From JACRLV01 sp045863555 (GTDB lineage: Bacteria > Planctomycetota > Phycisphaerae > UBA1845 > Fen-1342): a stretch of DNA of 64,000 nucleotides. A model generated the notes under the pieces. That model had not been told where the DNA came from, searched no databases, and saw nothing but the letters and a program-made list of their open reading frames with translations. The stretch spans positions 1-64,000 of the forward strand of contig BTUU01000020.1 of assembly GCA_045863555.1 (NCBI GenBank), in the 5' to 3' direction. Position numbers and translations under genes: made by a program. Below, piece after piece: positions 43,926-53,249 of this stretch (position 1 is its first letter; the number at the start of each line of letters is the position of its first letter).

Positions 43926-46654
43926 GTTCGTACGAATCCAGCGATCGTTACCGGCAGGTCGAGGGGGCCTTTCAGCGCGCCATGGACCTTCCGGAGAACT
44001 GCCGCGCGGAATTTCTCACCCGCTATTGTGGAACGGACACTGTGCTTCGGAGCGCGGTCGAGTCGCTGCTGCGGTGCCATTCAGCGGCGGGGACTGCTTT
44101 CGACCAGCCGCTCTTCGTGCGTCCCGCGCATGCCGCCAATGGCGATCCCGTTCAGATCGGCCGCTACCGCGTTGAGCGACGCCTGGGGCAGGGCGGGATG
44201 GCCGTTGTATTCGAGGCGCAGCAGGATCAGCCTCGACGCCGCGTCGCGATCAAGCTGCTTCTACCCGGTGCGGCGACCGAGCGCTCGCGCAACCGGATCG
44301 CGTTTGAGGCCGACGTGCTCGCGCGCCTTCAGCATCCCGGAATCGCACAAGTGTACGACGCGGGCTTCGCCGATGTCCGATATCCCACCGGCGAGTATGC
44401 ACAGCAGCCCTTCTTTGCCCTCGAGCTCGTACAGGGTGAGACGTTGATTCGCCATGCTTCGGCTGGACGTCTCGACCTTGAGCAACGGCTCCAGCTCTTT
44501 CTGAAGATTTGCGACGCCGTTCAGCACGCCCACCAGCACGGCGTCATTCACCGGGATCTGAAGCCCGGCAACATCCTCGTAGATCCATCGGGTCAACCCA
44601 AGGTCCTTGATTTCGGCGTCGCGCGCATCCTGACGCCGGAAAGCGAGATCTCGACTCAACAGACGATGGCGGGTCAGTTCATCGGCACCTTGCGATACAT
44701 GAGTCCGGAACAGGCGCGCGGCGATCAAGCGCAGGTGGATACCCGCACCGACATCTACTCTCTGGGCATCATCCTCTATGAATTGCTGAGCGGGTCTCCC
44801 CCTCACGACCTCGCGGAGCTTCCGCTTCACGAGGCGATCCGTACGATTTGCGAAGCGGCGCCCGCGAGGCTCGCATCGGTCGATCGTGACCTGTGCGGCG
44901 ATCTCGATACGATCGTCTCCAAGGCCATCGAGAAGGCCCCGGTACGCCGCTATCAATCCGTCGGCGAATTCTCCGGGGATTTACGCCGCTACCTGCGGCG
45001 AGAACCGATCACCGCACGGCCGCCCACTGTGCTCTATTCCATTTCCCGTTTCTCCCGCCGCAACCGCGGCCTGGTAATCGGCGCCGCGCTGGCGCTGGCG
45101 TCCCTGATCATCGGCACGATCGCCACCGCGACGTTCGCGTGGCGGGCGTCAAGCAGCGCGGAGATCGCGAAGGGCAATGAGGCTCGTGCTCGAGCCGCCG
45201 CGGCCAGGGCCGACGCCGTCGTGCAGATGCTGCTGGATGTCGTTCGCAGCCCGGATCCCGAGCTGGTTCGTGGACCAGGCTTCACCGTGCGCGAGTTGCT
45301 GGACGAGGTTTCCGCACAGGTCAGCCAGCGCTTCCGGGACCAGCCGGAGACCGAAGCGGCCATGCACGCCACGCTGGGCAAAACGTACCGGGCGATCGGA
45401 TTGGTGGAAAAGGCCCGCCCGCACTTGCAGGCCGCTCTCTCGCTCCGTCGGCAGCTTTTCGGGGAGAACCACCTCGAAGTTGCTGACAGCCAGCACGCTC
45501 TAGCGTCAATGCTTACGGAGTGCGGCGAATTCGACGCGGCCCAGGAGCTATTTCAGCTGGCCCTGCAAATCCGGCGCACGCTGGTGAAGGGGGACGACTC
45601 ACAGGTGGCGGATGTCCTGCTGGACCTCGCAGGACTCAAGTCGGATCAGCGATTTCACGGTGAGGCAGAGAGCCTGTGCCATGAAGCGCTTCGCATCTAT
45701 CGGTCGATCGACGGCGACGACGCACCGGGAATCGCCGCGTGCCTGGAGCGGCTCGGGTACATCGCCCGGGCCGGTCGGCGCTTCGCCGAAGCGGAGGATT
45801 ATTTCCGCAACTCACTCGACCACAACCGCAGGCGCTTTGGCGAGCGTCATCCGGCCGTCTTCATGAGCCAAAAGAACCTCGCGGCGCTCCTTCGGATCAC
45901 GAAGCGCTACGATGAGGCCGAGACGCTTTATCAGGAGTCGCTCGCGGGGGTGCGCGAGCTGCTGGGCCCGGATCACCCGCACGTCGCCCTCGTGCTCAAC
46001 AGCATCGCGAATCTGCGTCACCGCCAGGGCCGATTCGACGAGGGCGAGGCGACCTTCGAGGAGGCGCTGGCCATCTACCGGAAAGCGTACGTGGGCGATG
46101 CGGTGAGTATCGCAGTCTGCCTGCAGAATTACGCTCTTCTGTTGGCATCGAGAGGTGAACCGGCACGGGCGGCTGACTCGGCGCGGCAAGCGCTCGAGAT
46201 GCGCCGGCGCATGCATCCGGAATCGCATGAGAAGGTGACGACGGGTGTCGTTGCGGTCGCATCGTACCTTGCCGCCTCCGGCGATATTTCCGCGGCGGTC
46301 GATGTGTGGCGGGACGCGATTCGCCGTGCGCGTTCACTCACAACGAACGACCACTGGATTCTGGGCCGGCGCCTCTATGACCTCGGACGTCTGCTGATCG
46401 AATACGGCGACACGTCAGAGGGTGGGATGACCCGGCTGAACGAGGCGGAAGGAGCGCTGCTCGAAGCTCAGGAGATCGCCTCAGCGCACTACCCCATGAA
46501 CCAGTGGCGCGCGTATTGGCTGGCGACGACACTGGCCGACCTTTACGAGAAACGGAACGAGCCCGATCAGGCCGCGCGTTGGCGAGCCAGGTCGGTTGCC
46601 GTGCGCCCGGCGCCCGACGCCGCCCCTGCCGCTTCGGCCGACTCAGACGAGTAA
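43922..46654 (+). CDS. Ser/Thr protein kinase with TPRs
   Basis: 910 residues from the ATG at 43922. Helical N-terminus (SDRYRQVEGAFQRAMDL), kinase domain with RLGQGGMAVVFEAQ near 88-100, Lys111 in VAIKLL, HRDLKPGN near 209, DFG near 230 and YMSPEQ. Membrane segment about 380-407 (LVIGAALALASLIIGTIATA). The outer part starts with a RELLDEVSAQVSQRF segment and continues with TPRs (MLTECGEFDAAQELFQLALQ, LLGPDHPHVALVLNSIANL). Coupled to the sigma gene upstream. Confidence 0.93.
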   Translation: MSSYESSDRYRQVEGAFQRAMDLPENCRAEFLTRYCGTDTVLRSAVESLLRCHSAAGTAFDQPLFVRPAHAANGDPVQIGRYRVERRLGQGGMAVVFEAQQDQPRRRVAIKLLLPGAATERSRNRIAFEADVLARLQHPGIAQVYDAGFADVRYPTGEYAQQPFFALELVQGETLIRHASAGRLDLEQRLQLFLKICDAVQHAHQHGVIHRDLKPGNILVDPSGQPKVLDFGVARILTPESEISTQQTMAGQFIGTLRYMSPEQARGDQAQVDTRTDIYSLGIILYELLSGSPPHDLAELPLHEAIRTICEAAPARLASVDRDLCGDLDTIVSKAIEKAPVRRYQSVGEFSGDLRRYLRREPITARPPTVLYSISRFSRRNRGLVIGAALALASLIIGTIATATFAWRASSSAEIAKGNEARARAAAARADAVVQMLLDVVRSPDPELVRGPGFTVRELLDEVSAQVSQRFRDQPETEAAMHATLGKTYRAIGLVEKARPHLQAALSLRRQLFGENHLEVADSQHALASMLTECGEFDAAQELFQLALQIRRTLVKGDDSQVADVLLDLAGLKSDQRFHGEAESLCHEALRIYRSIDGDDAPGIAACLERLGYIARAGRRFAEAEDYFRNSLDHNRRRFGERHPAVFMSQKNLAALLRITKRYDEAETLYQESLAGVRELLGPDHPHVALVLNSIANLRHRQGRFDEGEATFEEALAIYRKAYVGDAVSIAVCLQNYALLLASRGEPARAADSARQALEMRRRMHPESHEKVTTGVVAVASYLAASGDISAAVDVWRDAIRRARSLTTNDHWILGRRLYDLGRLLIEYGDTSEGGMTRLNEAEGALLEAQEIASAHYPMNQWRAYWLATTLADLYEKRNEPDQAARWRARSVAVRPAPDAAPAASADSDE

Positions 46655-46676
46655 GCGGTCCGGAGCATACGGGGGG

Positions 46677-46910
46677 ATGCACCGGCACGCGTCCGATGAC
46701 CGCGCCACGGCGCTGCGTCCAGACCGACCGATCTGCGTCACCTGCAAGTATCCGCTCCAGTGCATTGTCGGTCTCGGTTGCGCGAACCCGGCCCGGGCTC
46801 GCCGTCGACACTGCGCCGACTGTTCCGGGTGGAATCGCCGAAGGATGCAACAAAAGGCGGCCAGAATTCGCGAAATCACCGCAGAGTTGCGGCCGGAGCC
46901 TGGCTATTGA
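46677..46910 (+). CDS. Possible small Cys-rich protein
   Basis: 77 codons from an ATG at 46677 with a GGGGGG run just before it. The product contains ICVTCKYPLQCIVGLGCANP and HCADCSGW: CxxC, two further Cys and HCxxC, which could be a zinc-binding knuckle, then a basic helix (RRRMQQKAARIREITAEL). Its end overlaps the converging Hcp gene by 7 nt. I cannot exclude a chance frame; no family recognised. Confidence 0.4.
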   Translation: MHRHASDDRATALRPDRPICVTCKYPLQCIVGLGCANPARARRRHCADCSGWNRRRMQQKAARIREITAELRPEPGY

Positions 46911-48175
46911 GACAAGTTCGCACTCTCCGGCCCCGGCGGAAAGGCCGGCTCGTAGGGTCCGTTCTTTCGGGCGGCCGCGATGTACGTGGCGACGCGACGG
47001 TCCTTGAAGATTGTCTCGATCTCGAGTCCGCGCACGAGCGTCGCCGTGAAGAGTTCGTCCGTCGCCTTCTCCGAGATGTCGTCGAAACGGATCGAGCAGA
47101 AGCCGTCTTCGGTGATCATTCCCTTTGCAATCGGGACGCTCCGGTCGTACCCGCGGTTCGAGACGAGTCGCAGCGCGGCGTCCGTCGGCGGATGGATGCG
47201 CTTTCCGCCTTCGCCCGTCAGGACCGGGAGGGCCAGTTCGAAGAATTTCGGCGGGCGGAGATTGATCGTTGTTCGTTCCGTCGTCGCGGCGGCGTGGGCG
47301 CGGGCGACCGGGTGGACGGTCGGCGCCTTTCCGCTGGGTGGCGGCCGGCGCTGATAACGATCGTAGATCAACGTGAATTCATCGCCGGCGCGTTCCGCGG
47401 GTTTGCGAATGATTGCCTCGTCCGCGGACGAACGGCTGAATTGCGTGAGGCGGACTTTTTCGAACTGGAACCGCCGGGTTGTGCCGACGTGCACGTGGTC
47501 CAGTATGACCACGTCAAATTCCCTGTTTGCAAGGAGCGCCTGTTGAAGGGCGTCGGACGCGGCATCCCGGAATTTGAGAACACTGAGTGACCCCGACGCT
47601 GCTTCGACGGCTCGCACGACTTGCGGGAACCGAGGGCCTGTATGGAGGAATTTCGGATGGGAGCTGCCGTCGGCGGTGAGCCGCAGAATTCGCTTCAACT
47701 CGATCCACGCGCGATGTGCGGGATCCGTCGCCGCCCCGGCGATGCCGGGCATGCTCAGGAACAATTGCGGAAGCGCGGTGGAATTCGCGCTCGGCGCTCT
47801 CTTCCAGGGTTTGTGGCCGCCGAAAACAGCTGTTTCGTATACAAATTCCAGCTCCTCGCCCGGTTCTGCGTGACCATCCGACCCAACGGCCTTCGTGAAG
47901 ACGCGCCAAAGCTCCACGTTTTGAAGCGTGATTCGCTCCATGCCTTTTGCGTCTGCAACGTCAAACATCACGGATGCATAATCCACAACGCGCTCCGTCA
48001 GGAGCCTTTCGGAGGCGCCATCCCTGCGTTTTTGCACGCGTGCGATTCGTCGCTTGTCCTCGCCGCTTGGGCCGTCGCGCTTCTCGGCTTTGAACGATAC
48101 AATCTCGATCCAGCCGACGTGCTCGGGGTCGGTTGAGTCCCCTTGAAAACCGGGAAGCTGCATGAAACTGGTCAT
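46904..48175 (-). CDS. Tandem Hcp-like type VI tube protein with C-terminal extension
   Basis: 423 residues containing two Hcp-like units in one chain. Unit 1 begins MQLPGFQGDSTDPEHVGWIE (5-24) and ends near 115 (GEELEFVYETAVFG); unit 2 begins LSMPGIAGAATDPAHRAWIE (about 140-160) and ends near 260 (GDEFTLIYDRYQRR). Both have the Hcp pattern: PGxxGxxxDxxHxxWIE, then a central block (ERITLQNVELWRVFTKAV; REFDVVILDHVHV). The last ~150 residues are unrelated and unrecognised (KFFELALPVLTGEGGKRIH). Normal Hcp is ~160 residues and hexameric; a fused dimer would build a ring from three chains, with the extension as cargo or plug. Its start overlaps the preceding stop (ATGA). Last gene of the operon. 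Confidence 0.8.
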   Translation of the reverse strand: MTSFMQLPGFQGDSTDPEHVGWIEIVSFKAEKRDGPSGEDKRRIARVQKRRDGASERLLTERVVDYASVMFDVADAKGMERITLQNVELWRVFTKAVGSDGHAEPGEELEFVYETAVFGGHKPWKRAPSANSTALPQLFLSMPGIAGAATDPAHRAWIELKRILRLTADGSSHPKFLHTGPRFPQVVRAVEAASGSLSVLKFRDAASDALQQALLANREFDVVILDHVHVGTTRRFQFEKVRLTQFSRSSADEAIIRKPAERAGDEFTLIYDRYQRRPPPSGKAPTVHPVARAHAAATTERTTINLRPPKFFELALPVLTGEGGKRIHPPTDAALRLVSNRGYDRSVPIAKGMITEDGFCSIRFDDISEKATDELFTATLVRGLEIETIFKDRRVATYIAAARKNGPYEPAFPPGPESANLSQ

Positions 48176-49749
48176 TGCATGACACCCACGGGTTTGCCCG
48201 CGCGCATTCCGTCGGGCAGATGAAGCAGATAACCAAACTCATCGAAAATGCCCGACCCGAGTTCTGCCGACTCATAGAGGCTGCGAATCTCGCCTCGCTT
48301 GACCGTCGCTGGAACATGCGGGATTGGCCCCGAGATCCCGCCGCCCGCGTCAGGGCCCGATTTGAGCGCCTCGATCGGGCCGGCCACCGTGCCGAGCCCG
48401 GGCGGCGCGCCGTAGGTGGCGGCGCCGAAGCAGAATGTCGCCAACCGACGCAAATAGGAGCTACGTTGGACAATCTGTTTCAGCTCTGCGAGCGCGGCCG
48501 GGCGATCGAAGTCGCGATCGCCGAACTTGAAGCGTTTCGATGACTTGCTCGCCAGGTATTCCACAATCGCCGTCGTCTCTTTGTCGGAAAAACCGCCCCA
48601 GACGTGAATCGTCCCGGTGATCGTCCCGACTTTCTGGCCCGTGCGCCGTGTGAACGCGGAGGGAATCGAGCGCCATTGCCCGACATTCGGCTCGACGAAA
48701 TCCTGATGATCGTGCATATCGAGGTCTCCCTCGGCACGCGTCGACTGCGTCTGGTCCTTCCACGAGGACGTGTTGAATAGCAGCGGGCCGCCGGGGCCCA
48801 TGTGGCTGAAAATGCTGAAATCGGCGACCGTGCTCGGGATGCGCTGCGCCAGATCGGACAGGAAACGGTAGATCGCCTTCGCGCCGAGATACTTGTCTTC
48901 TTCGCCGCGTGTCGCGCGGAGTTTTTCGACCCAACGGGAAAAATCCGCGGCCCGGGCGAACGACGGCGCCGGTTCGCGCTGCTCGACGATCAGATGCGGA
49001 CGAAATCCGCCGCCCTTGATTCGATCCCAACGCTCCACGCGGCCGCGCTGGCAATCGAGCAGGTAGAAGGGCGAGCTGAGATTCAATGTTCCCTTTGCAC
49101 CGAGGTAACCTGCAAACGTCAGCGCGCTGGACACGAAGTCCGCGGGCCGCCGAACCGCGCCCGGGGTCTCCGGGTTCTCCCAGATCTCGGCGCCGGCCAC
49201 CGCGACGTAAATCCGCGTCGCATGAAGAACCACGGTCAGGTTGAATACCTTCGGCGAGCGCTGATCGCCGATCCCTCCCGCTGCGCGGTTCAAATCCATG
49301 CACGCAAGCAAATAGCCGCTCCGCCTTTTGTTTGCCGGAGTATCGCGGTCGGATTCAGGCCAGAATGGAATCAGCGCCGGCGCTTTGGCGGGCGCTTCGT
49401 AGTGGAAATGCTGCTGAATGCTCTCGAACCCATCGAATTCGACGGAAAGCAGCACGTCGTCGATTCCCGCGAGCGAAAGCACGAACCCATCCGCGCCCTG
49501 GTAGGCAAGCCGGCTCCGAACCGGGAGCGTTTTGCCGCCGACGACGACGAACTTGCCGGTGCTGATGTAAACGGCGTCGCCGCCCTTCGGCACGCGCTCC
49601 GCGCCGGCTTCGTCGACGACGCGAATATGTAGAACGCCCTCCTTCAGTTCGTTCGAGCGGCCGACTTCCTGCGCGGGCGCGGCCGTTGTCGTCGGAGTGG
49701 CCGGCAGCGGGCCGGCCGGAGTTGTCAGCGTGTCCTGAGGCGTCGCCAT
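48172..49749 (-). CDS. Unknown protein of the VgrG operon, candidate type VI cargo
   Basis: 525 residues. A Thr/Ala/Pro-rich N-terminus (1-35) leads into a beta domain starting LHIRVVDEAGAERVPKGGDA, in the style of the transthyretin-like domains of its neighbours. The large remainder is an unrecognised globular part with conserved-looking pieces: FNLTVVLHATRIYVAVAGAE, FSIFSHMGPGGPLLFNTSSW, DMHDHQDFVEPNV and TITGTIHVWGGFSDKETTAI. No signal peptide. The position directly before the Hcp gene (ATGA overlap) and 21 nt after the LysM gene suggests transport by the machine. I could not name a toxic activity, and no immunity gene is evident next to it. Confidence 0.6.
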   Translation of the reverse strand: MATPQDTLTTPAGPLPATPTTTAAPAQEVGRSNELKEGVLHIRVVDEAGAERVPKGGDAVYISTGKFVVVGGKTLPVRSRLAYQGADGFVLSLAGIDDVLLSVEFDGFESIQQHFHYEAPAKAPALIPFWPESDRDTPANKRRSGYLLACMDLNRAAGGIGDQRSPKVFNLTVVLHATRIYVAVAGAEIWENPETPGAVRRPADFVSSALTFAGYLGAKGTLNLSSPFYLLDCQRGRVERWDRIKGGGFRPHLIVEQREPAPSFARAADFSRWVEKLRATRGEEDKYLGAKAIYRFLSDLAQRIPSTVADFSIFSHMGPGGPLLFNTSSWKDQTQSTRAEGDLDMHDHQDFVEPNVGQWRSIPSAFTRRTGQKVGTITGTIHVWGGFSDKETTAIVEYLASKSSKRFKFGDRDFDRPAALAELKQIVQRSSYLRRLATFCFGAATYGAPPGLGTVAGPIEALKSGPDAGGGISGPIPHVPATVKRGEIRSLYESAELGSGIFDEFGYLLHLPDGMRAGKPVGVMQ

Positions 49750-49770
49750 TTCGAATCCTGTCCACGCGGC

Positions 49771-50916
49771 CTACGAGCCATGCACCGATTTCAGCGTTTC
49801 GCGCGTATTCGCATCCGGTTCGCCGGTTTCCGCCAGGCCGTGAAGCTTTTGAAACTTGCGCAGCTCGCTGCGGCAGAGATCATCCCACTCACCGTCGATC
49901 CGCCCGCAGTAGAACCCGAGGTTCGCCAGCCGTTTCTGCACACCAACCAGGTTTTCACCCGGATCGGTGTAGCCCAATTGGATTTCGAATTCCCAGCGTT
50001 CCTCGCCCACGATCAACCGCCCGTGCTTTGCATTGGGGGAAATCGGCTGAACAAGCTGCCCCATCGCATCGGTCGTGCCTTCGTACTTGTTGCCGTCGAC
50101 TTCGAGCGTATACGCCTTGTTGGCGAGCGGAACGTTGTCCACCTGAAGCACAAGCCGAAGCATCGCCGGTTCGCCGCGCCGCCGGAATCGATGTCGCTGC
50201 TCCGTCGGACGCGGCTCCCACTTCTCACGCAGCGCCGGGACATGCAGCTTGTCATCCGGCAGAAGCACGTTGGGGTCTTTCCGCTCGGTGCGAATCTCGG
50301 CATTCGCTGGATCATTCCAGATCGTCTCCCAGAAGTGCCCCGCCTCCTTCGCGATGCTCGAAACGCACTCACCGGGCTTGACCACATGCTCACCCGATCC
50401 GACCGGCCCCTGCGACTCGGGCGGCGGCGGCGCAGGCGTCACGGCGGTTTCCTGCGCGGTAGTCGAGTTGCGCATGACCGCACTGAGTCGCCGGGAATAG
50501 GAGTCGAACAGTTCGGCGGTCTCGTCCGCGGGCGGCTGCCCGGGCGCAATTTCGGACTGCGGCGGGGCCGGCGCTGGGGTCAGGGCCTGGGCCGGCGCTG
50601 GGATCGGCGAGTAGGCCGCCGATGGAGCGGGAGGCTGGGCGGCCGGGGCGGCGACAAGCGCACCGTTCTTCGCGGCCGGCGACGCCGATTCGGGAGCGGG
50701 TTCGGCGGTCGTGCGCGGCGGCCGCTTCAGCGCGCTCTCCAGCCGACCCGCATAGGAATCGAATAACGCCGGCGCTTCATCCGCTTTGGATGCCTCGGGC
50801 GGGCCCGCGGGAGGGGCGGGTGCTGGCTCCTTCAACGCGCCGTCTTTCCGCAGCGCCTTGCTCAGCCGCCGGGCAAACGAGTCGTGCGGATTGAGGTTTT
50901 CGGGTGCGTCGCTCAT
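49771..50916 (-). CDS. LysM / transthyretin-like / peptidoglycan-binding protein
   Basis: 381 residues from the ATG at 50916, overlapping the vgrG stop (ATGA). Residues 1-170 are Pro/Ala-rich linker carrying three copies of a short motif: HDSFARRLSKALRK, LFDSYAGRLESALK, LFDSYSRRLSAVMR. Then LysM at ~175-225 (HVVKPGECVSSIAKEA, LLPDDKLHVP), a transthyretin-like beta domain at ~235-310 (LANKAYTLEVDGNKYEGTTD) and a C-terminal peptidoglycan-binding domain (NLVGVQKRLANLGFYCGRID). Likely a spike-associated or cell-wall-docking partner of VgrG. Similar LysM proteins accompany contractile injection systems; the exact role is unknown. Confidence 0.75.
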   Translation of the reverse strand: MSDAPENLNPHDSFARRLSKALRKDGALKEPAPAPPAGPPEASKADEAPALFDSYAGRLESALKRPPRTTAEPAPESASPAAKNGALVAAPAAQPPAPSAAYSPIPAPAQALTPAPAPPQSEIAPGQPPADETAELFDSYSRRLSAVMRNSTTAQETAVTPAPPPPESQGPVGSGEHVVKPGECVSSIAKEAGHFWETIWNDPANAEIRTERKDPNVLLPDDKLHVPALREKWEPRPTEQRHRFRRRGEPAMLRLVLQVDNVPLANKAYTLEVDGNKYEGTTDAMGQLVQPISPNAKHGRLIVGEERWEFEIQLGYTDPGENLVGVQKRLANLGFYCGRIDGEWDDLCRSELRKFQKLHGLAETGEPDANTRETLKSVHGS

Positions 50917-53162
50917 CCCACCGGCTCCCACGCCGCCGCATCGAGACGGGGAAACGTAACCTTGCACAAACCTGGATCGGGCACGGCGACGTGCGCCTGG
51001 CCCGTCGCATCGAGCGTCCCGCTCACCTGTTTGCCATCCGGGCGCATCACCGTATAGGCCTCGCCCGGCACCGGCTGGCCGAGTTCATCGACGAGTTCAA
51101 TCTCGATCCAGGAGGTCTCTTGCTGTGACTCGGCAGGGGGCGGCGTGGGGGTGACGTGCGACTCGCTCGAATAGTGCGTGTTGTGGCCGAATTCTGTGGA
51201 CGCTGCGGGAATCGGCGGATCGTCCAGGATCATCAGGTTCAAGGCTTCGGCCGGTCCTTTCGCTCCGCCGCTGTTTAGGTTGATCCGGCTGGCGACGATC
51301 GAAACTCCCTCGGCATCGATTTTGATGAAGTTTCCCCCGCAGCTGAGCGTGACGCTCTCGTCCGAGTTGATATGAATCCCACCTCGCTCATTCGTCAGGC
51401 AATACCGACCGTCGACGGTCTCCAGCTTAATGCCCTGGCAATGCTCCTTTCGATCGCCTTTGACGTACCGGTAGCACGAGCCCTTGACCTCTTCCCAGAA
51501 ATCGAGGTTGACGGCTTCGTACTTATCCCGTTTCACCAGCGAAACGACGTTTCCCGCAATCGTCTTGTGCGCATCGCCGCCGATGCTCTCAAACCGGCTG
51601 CCGCGCGCCCGAAAGTGCATCGAGTTCTGCGCGTACAGCAACATTTGCTCGGCGCCCTTTGCGTCTTCAAACCGGATTTCGTTGCCGCCCTTCGCGCCGG
51701 GGCTGCTGCACGTGCGGATCGAGCTGATCGTGCGGTGGTCCGGCAGCTTGTACGCCGGCATGTGGTCCTTGTTGTAGACGCGGCCGGTGATGATCGGCCG
51801 GTCAGGGTCGCCCTCCAGAAAATCAACGATGACTTCCTGGCCGACGCGGGGCAGGAACATCATCCCATACTGCCCGCCCGCCCAGCCCTGACTTACGCGG
51901 ATCCAGCACGAAGCGCCGACGTCGTGCCCCCACTCCTGGTCCCAGTGGAACCGCACTTCGACCCGGCCGAATTCGTCGACGTGTATCTCCTCGCCCGGCG
52001 GCCCGACGACCAGCGCTGTCTGGCTGCCAAGAACGGTCGGACGGGGCGTTGCGCGGGGCGGCCGGAACTGCGTCGCCGCCGGGATCACGCGGATTTCGGC
52101 TTCGTAGCGGCAACCCGTGTCGCCGAGCGATTCCTCCTCTGCGCTCTGCGACTGGGTCGCGCGGTGATTCAACTGCTGAACCAGGTAGTCGCCATCCCGG
52201 CCGGGCTCGGGGTGCCCGGTCAGGGAAAAGCGGCTTCCCGGCCAGAACGCGCGTACAGTCGAAGCGAGGTTCAGTATCCGTTGCTCGCAGAGCTGCTCTT
52301 CGAGACGTGTTTCCGCGAGCCGCTTGCCGCGGCCGCTTTCGTCGTATCCGCCGGGATGTTCGGTCAAGGAGAGGTTCGTGAACTGCCGACCGGCCGACGA
52401 TTGACGCAGCGGCTGATCGGGCTGGCGGAAATTGAAATCGTCGAGCGAGACCATGCCGATCTGCACGCGATCGGCGAATTCGCCGGCGTAGATGCACTCT
52501 TGATCGTCGATCATCCCCGTCGGCTTGCGGAACGGCACATCGCCGGGCGATGAAAAAACGCCGCAGAGGCCCTTCGAATCGATGAGAACCAGCTTGCACC
52601 GTTCGGCAGTCTGCTCGAAGTGGTAGTAGATACCCTCCGATTCGAGAAGGCGCGAGATGAAATCCCAGTCTGATTCGCGATACTGCACGACGAACTCGCG
52701 CGGTTCGTAGTCGCGGGCGATTGCGAGCTTCAGGTCATCCTCGGTCAGCCCCGCATCCGCAAGCACCTTGCTGACGACGCCGATTACGTCCATCCGCTGG
52801 CAGCGCTTGGCGTTGAAGACGCGCGATTGAATCCGTCGGGAAAGCAGCCAGTGCGGCGGGACAAGCTCGGCCTCGTAATGGACGAGGTGCGAGCCCTCGC
52901 CGATCCGTCCAAAGCTCCGCACGATGCCGTGAACGGCCCGCGTGCCATATTCGCCATCGATTTCAAGCGTCGCGTCTTTTCCGAGAATCTGTTCGGGATT
53001 GATCGCTTCTATCTCGGAACTGAGCCGGATTCGGAAGCTGAAAAGCCGGCTGATGGCCTCGATACCCGAAAACGCCGTCACGCGCAGGTCGTCGGTGGAG
53101 AAGTCGGCGGCGCGGAAGCGGAAGTCGGCGACATTCGCAGGCGTGATGGGTTCAGCGGACAT
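50913..53162 (-). CDS. vgrG: VgrG spike protein with transthyretin-like C-terminal extension
   Basis: 749 residues, type VI secretion spike (TssI). N-terminal gp27-like part (SRLFSFRIRLSSEIEAINPE, WDFISRLLESEGIYYHFEQT), the gp5 OB-fold at ~385-465 (DEFGRVEVRFHWDQEWGHD, CWIRVSQGWAGGQYGMMFLP RVGQEVIVDFLEGDPDRPII), then the beta-prism needle with DUF2345-type repeats (NEIRFEDAKGAEQMLLYAQN). After a Pro-rich linker, the last ~65 residues (SWIEIELVDELGQPVPGEAY TVMRPDGKQ) form a transthyretin-like domain; such extensions on other VgrGs bind effectors. Central gene of the operon. No PAAR tip gene was recognised. Confidence 0.95.
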   Translation of the reverse strand: MSAEPITPANVADFRFRAADFSTDDLRVTAFSGIEAISRLFSFRIRLSSEIEAINPEQILGKDATLEIDGEYGTRAVHGIVRSFGRIGEGSHLVHYEAELVPPHWLLSRRIQSRVFNAKRCQRMDVIGVVSKVLADAGLTEDDLKLAIARDYEPREFVVQYRESDWDFISRLLESEGIYYHFEQTAERCKLVLIDSKGLCGVFSSPGDVPFRKPTGMIDDQECIYAGEFADRVQIGMVSLDDFNFRQPDQPLRQSSAGRQFTNLSLTEHPGGYDESGRGKRLAETRLEEQLCEQRILNLASTVRAFWPGSRFSLTGHPEPGRDGDYLVQQLNHRATQSQSAEEESLGDTGCRYEAEIRVIPAATQFRPPRATPRPTVLGSQTALVVGPPGEEIHVDEFGRVEVRFHWDQEWGHDVGASCWIRVSQGWAGGQYGMMFLPRVGQEVIVDFLEGDPDRPIITGRVYNKDHMPAYKLPDHRTISSIRTCSSPGAKGGNEIRFEDAKGAEQMLLYAQNSMHFRARGSRFESIGGDAHKTIAGNVVSLVKRDKYEAVNLDFWEEVKGSCYRYVKGDRKEHCQGIKLETVDGRYCLTNERGGIHINSDESVTLSCGGNFIKIDAEGVSIVASRINLNSGGAKGPAEALNLMILDDPPIPAASTEFGHNTHYSSESHVTPTPPPAESQQETSWIEIELVDELGQPVPGEAYTVMRPDGKQVSGTLDATGQAHVAVPDPGLCKVTFPRLDAAAWEPVG

Positions 53163-53249
53163 CTGGCGCTCCTCGTTGGGCGCGGCGTATCCTGGCCGCC
53201 TCGAAGCGAGCCGAGGGCGGCGGCTCGAATTCAGTGGCGAATGCGCCCG

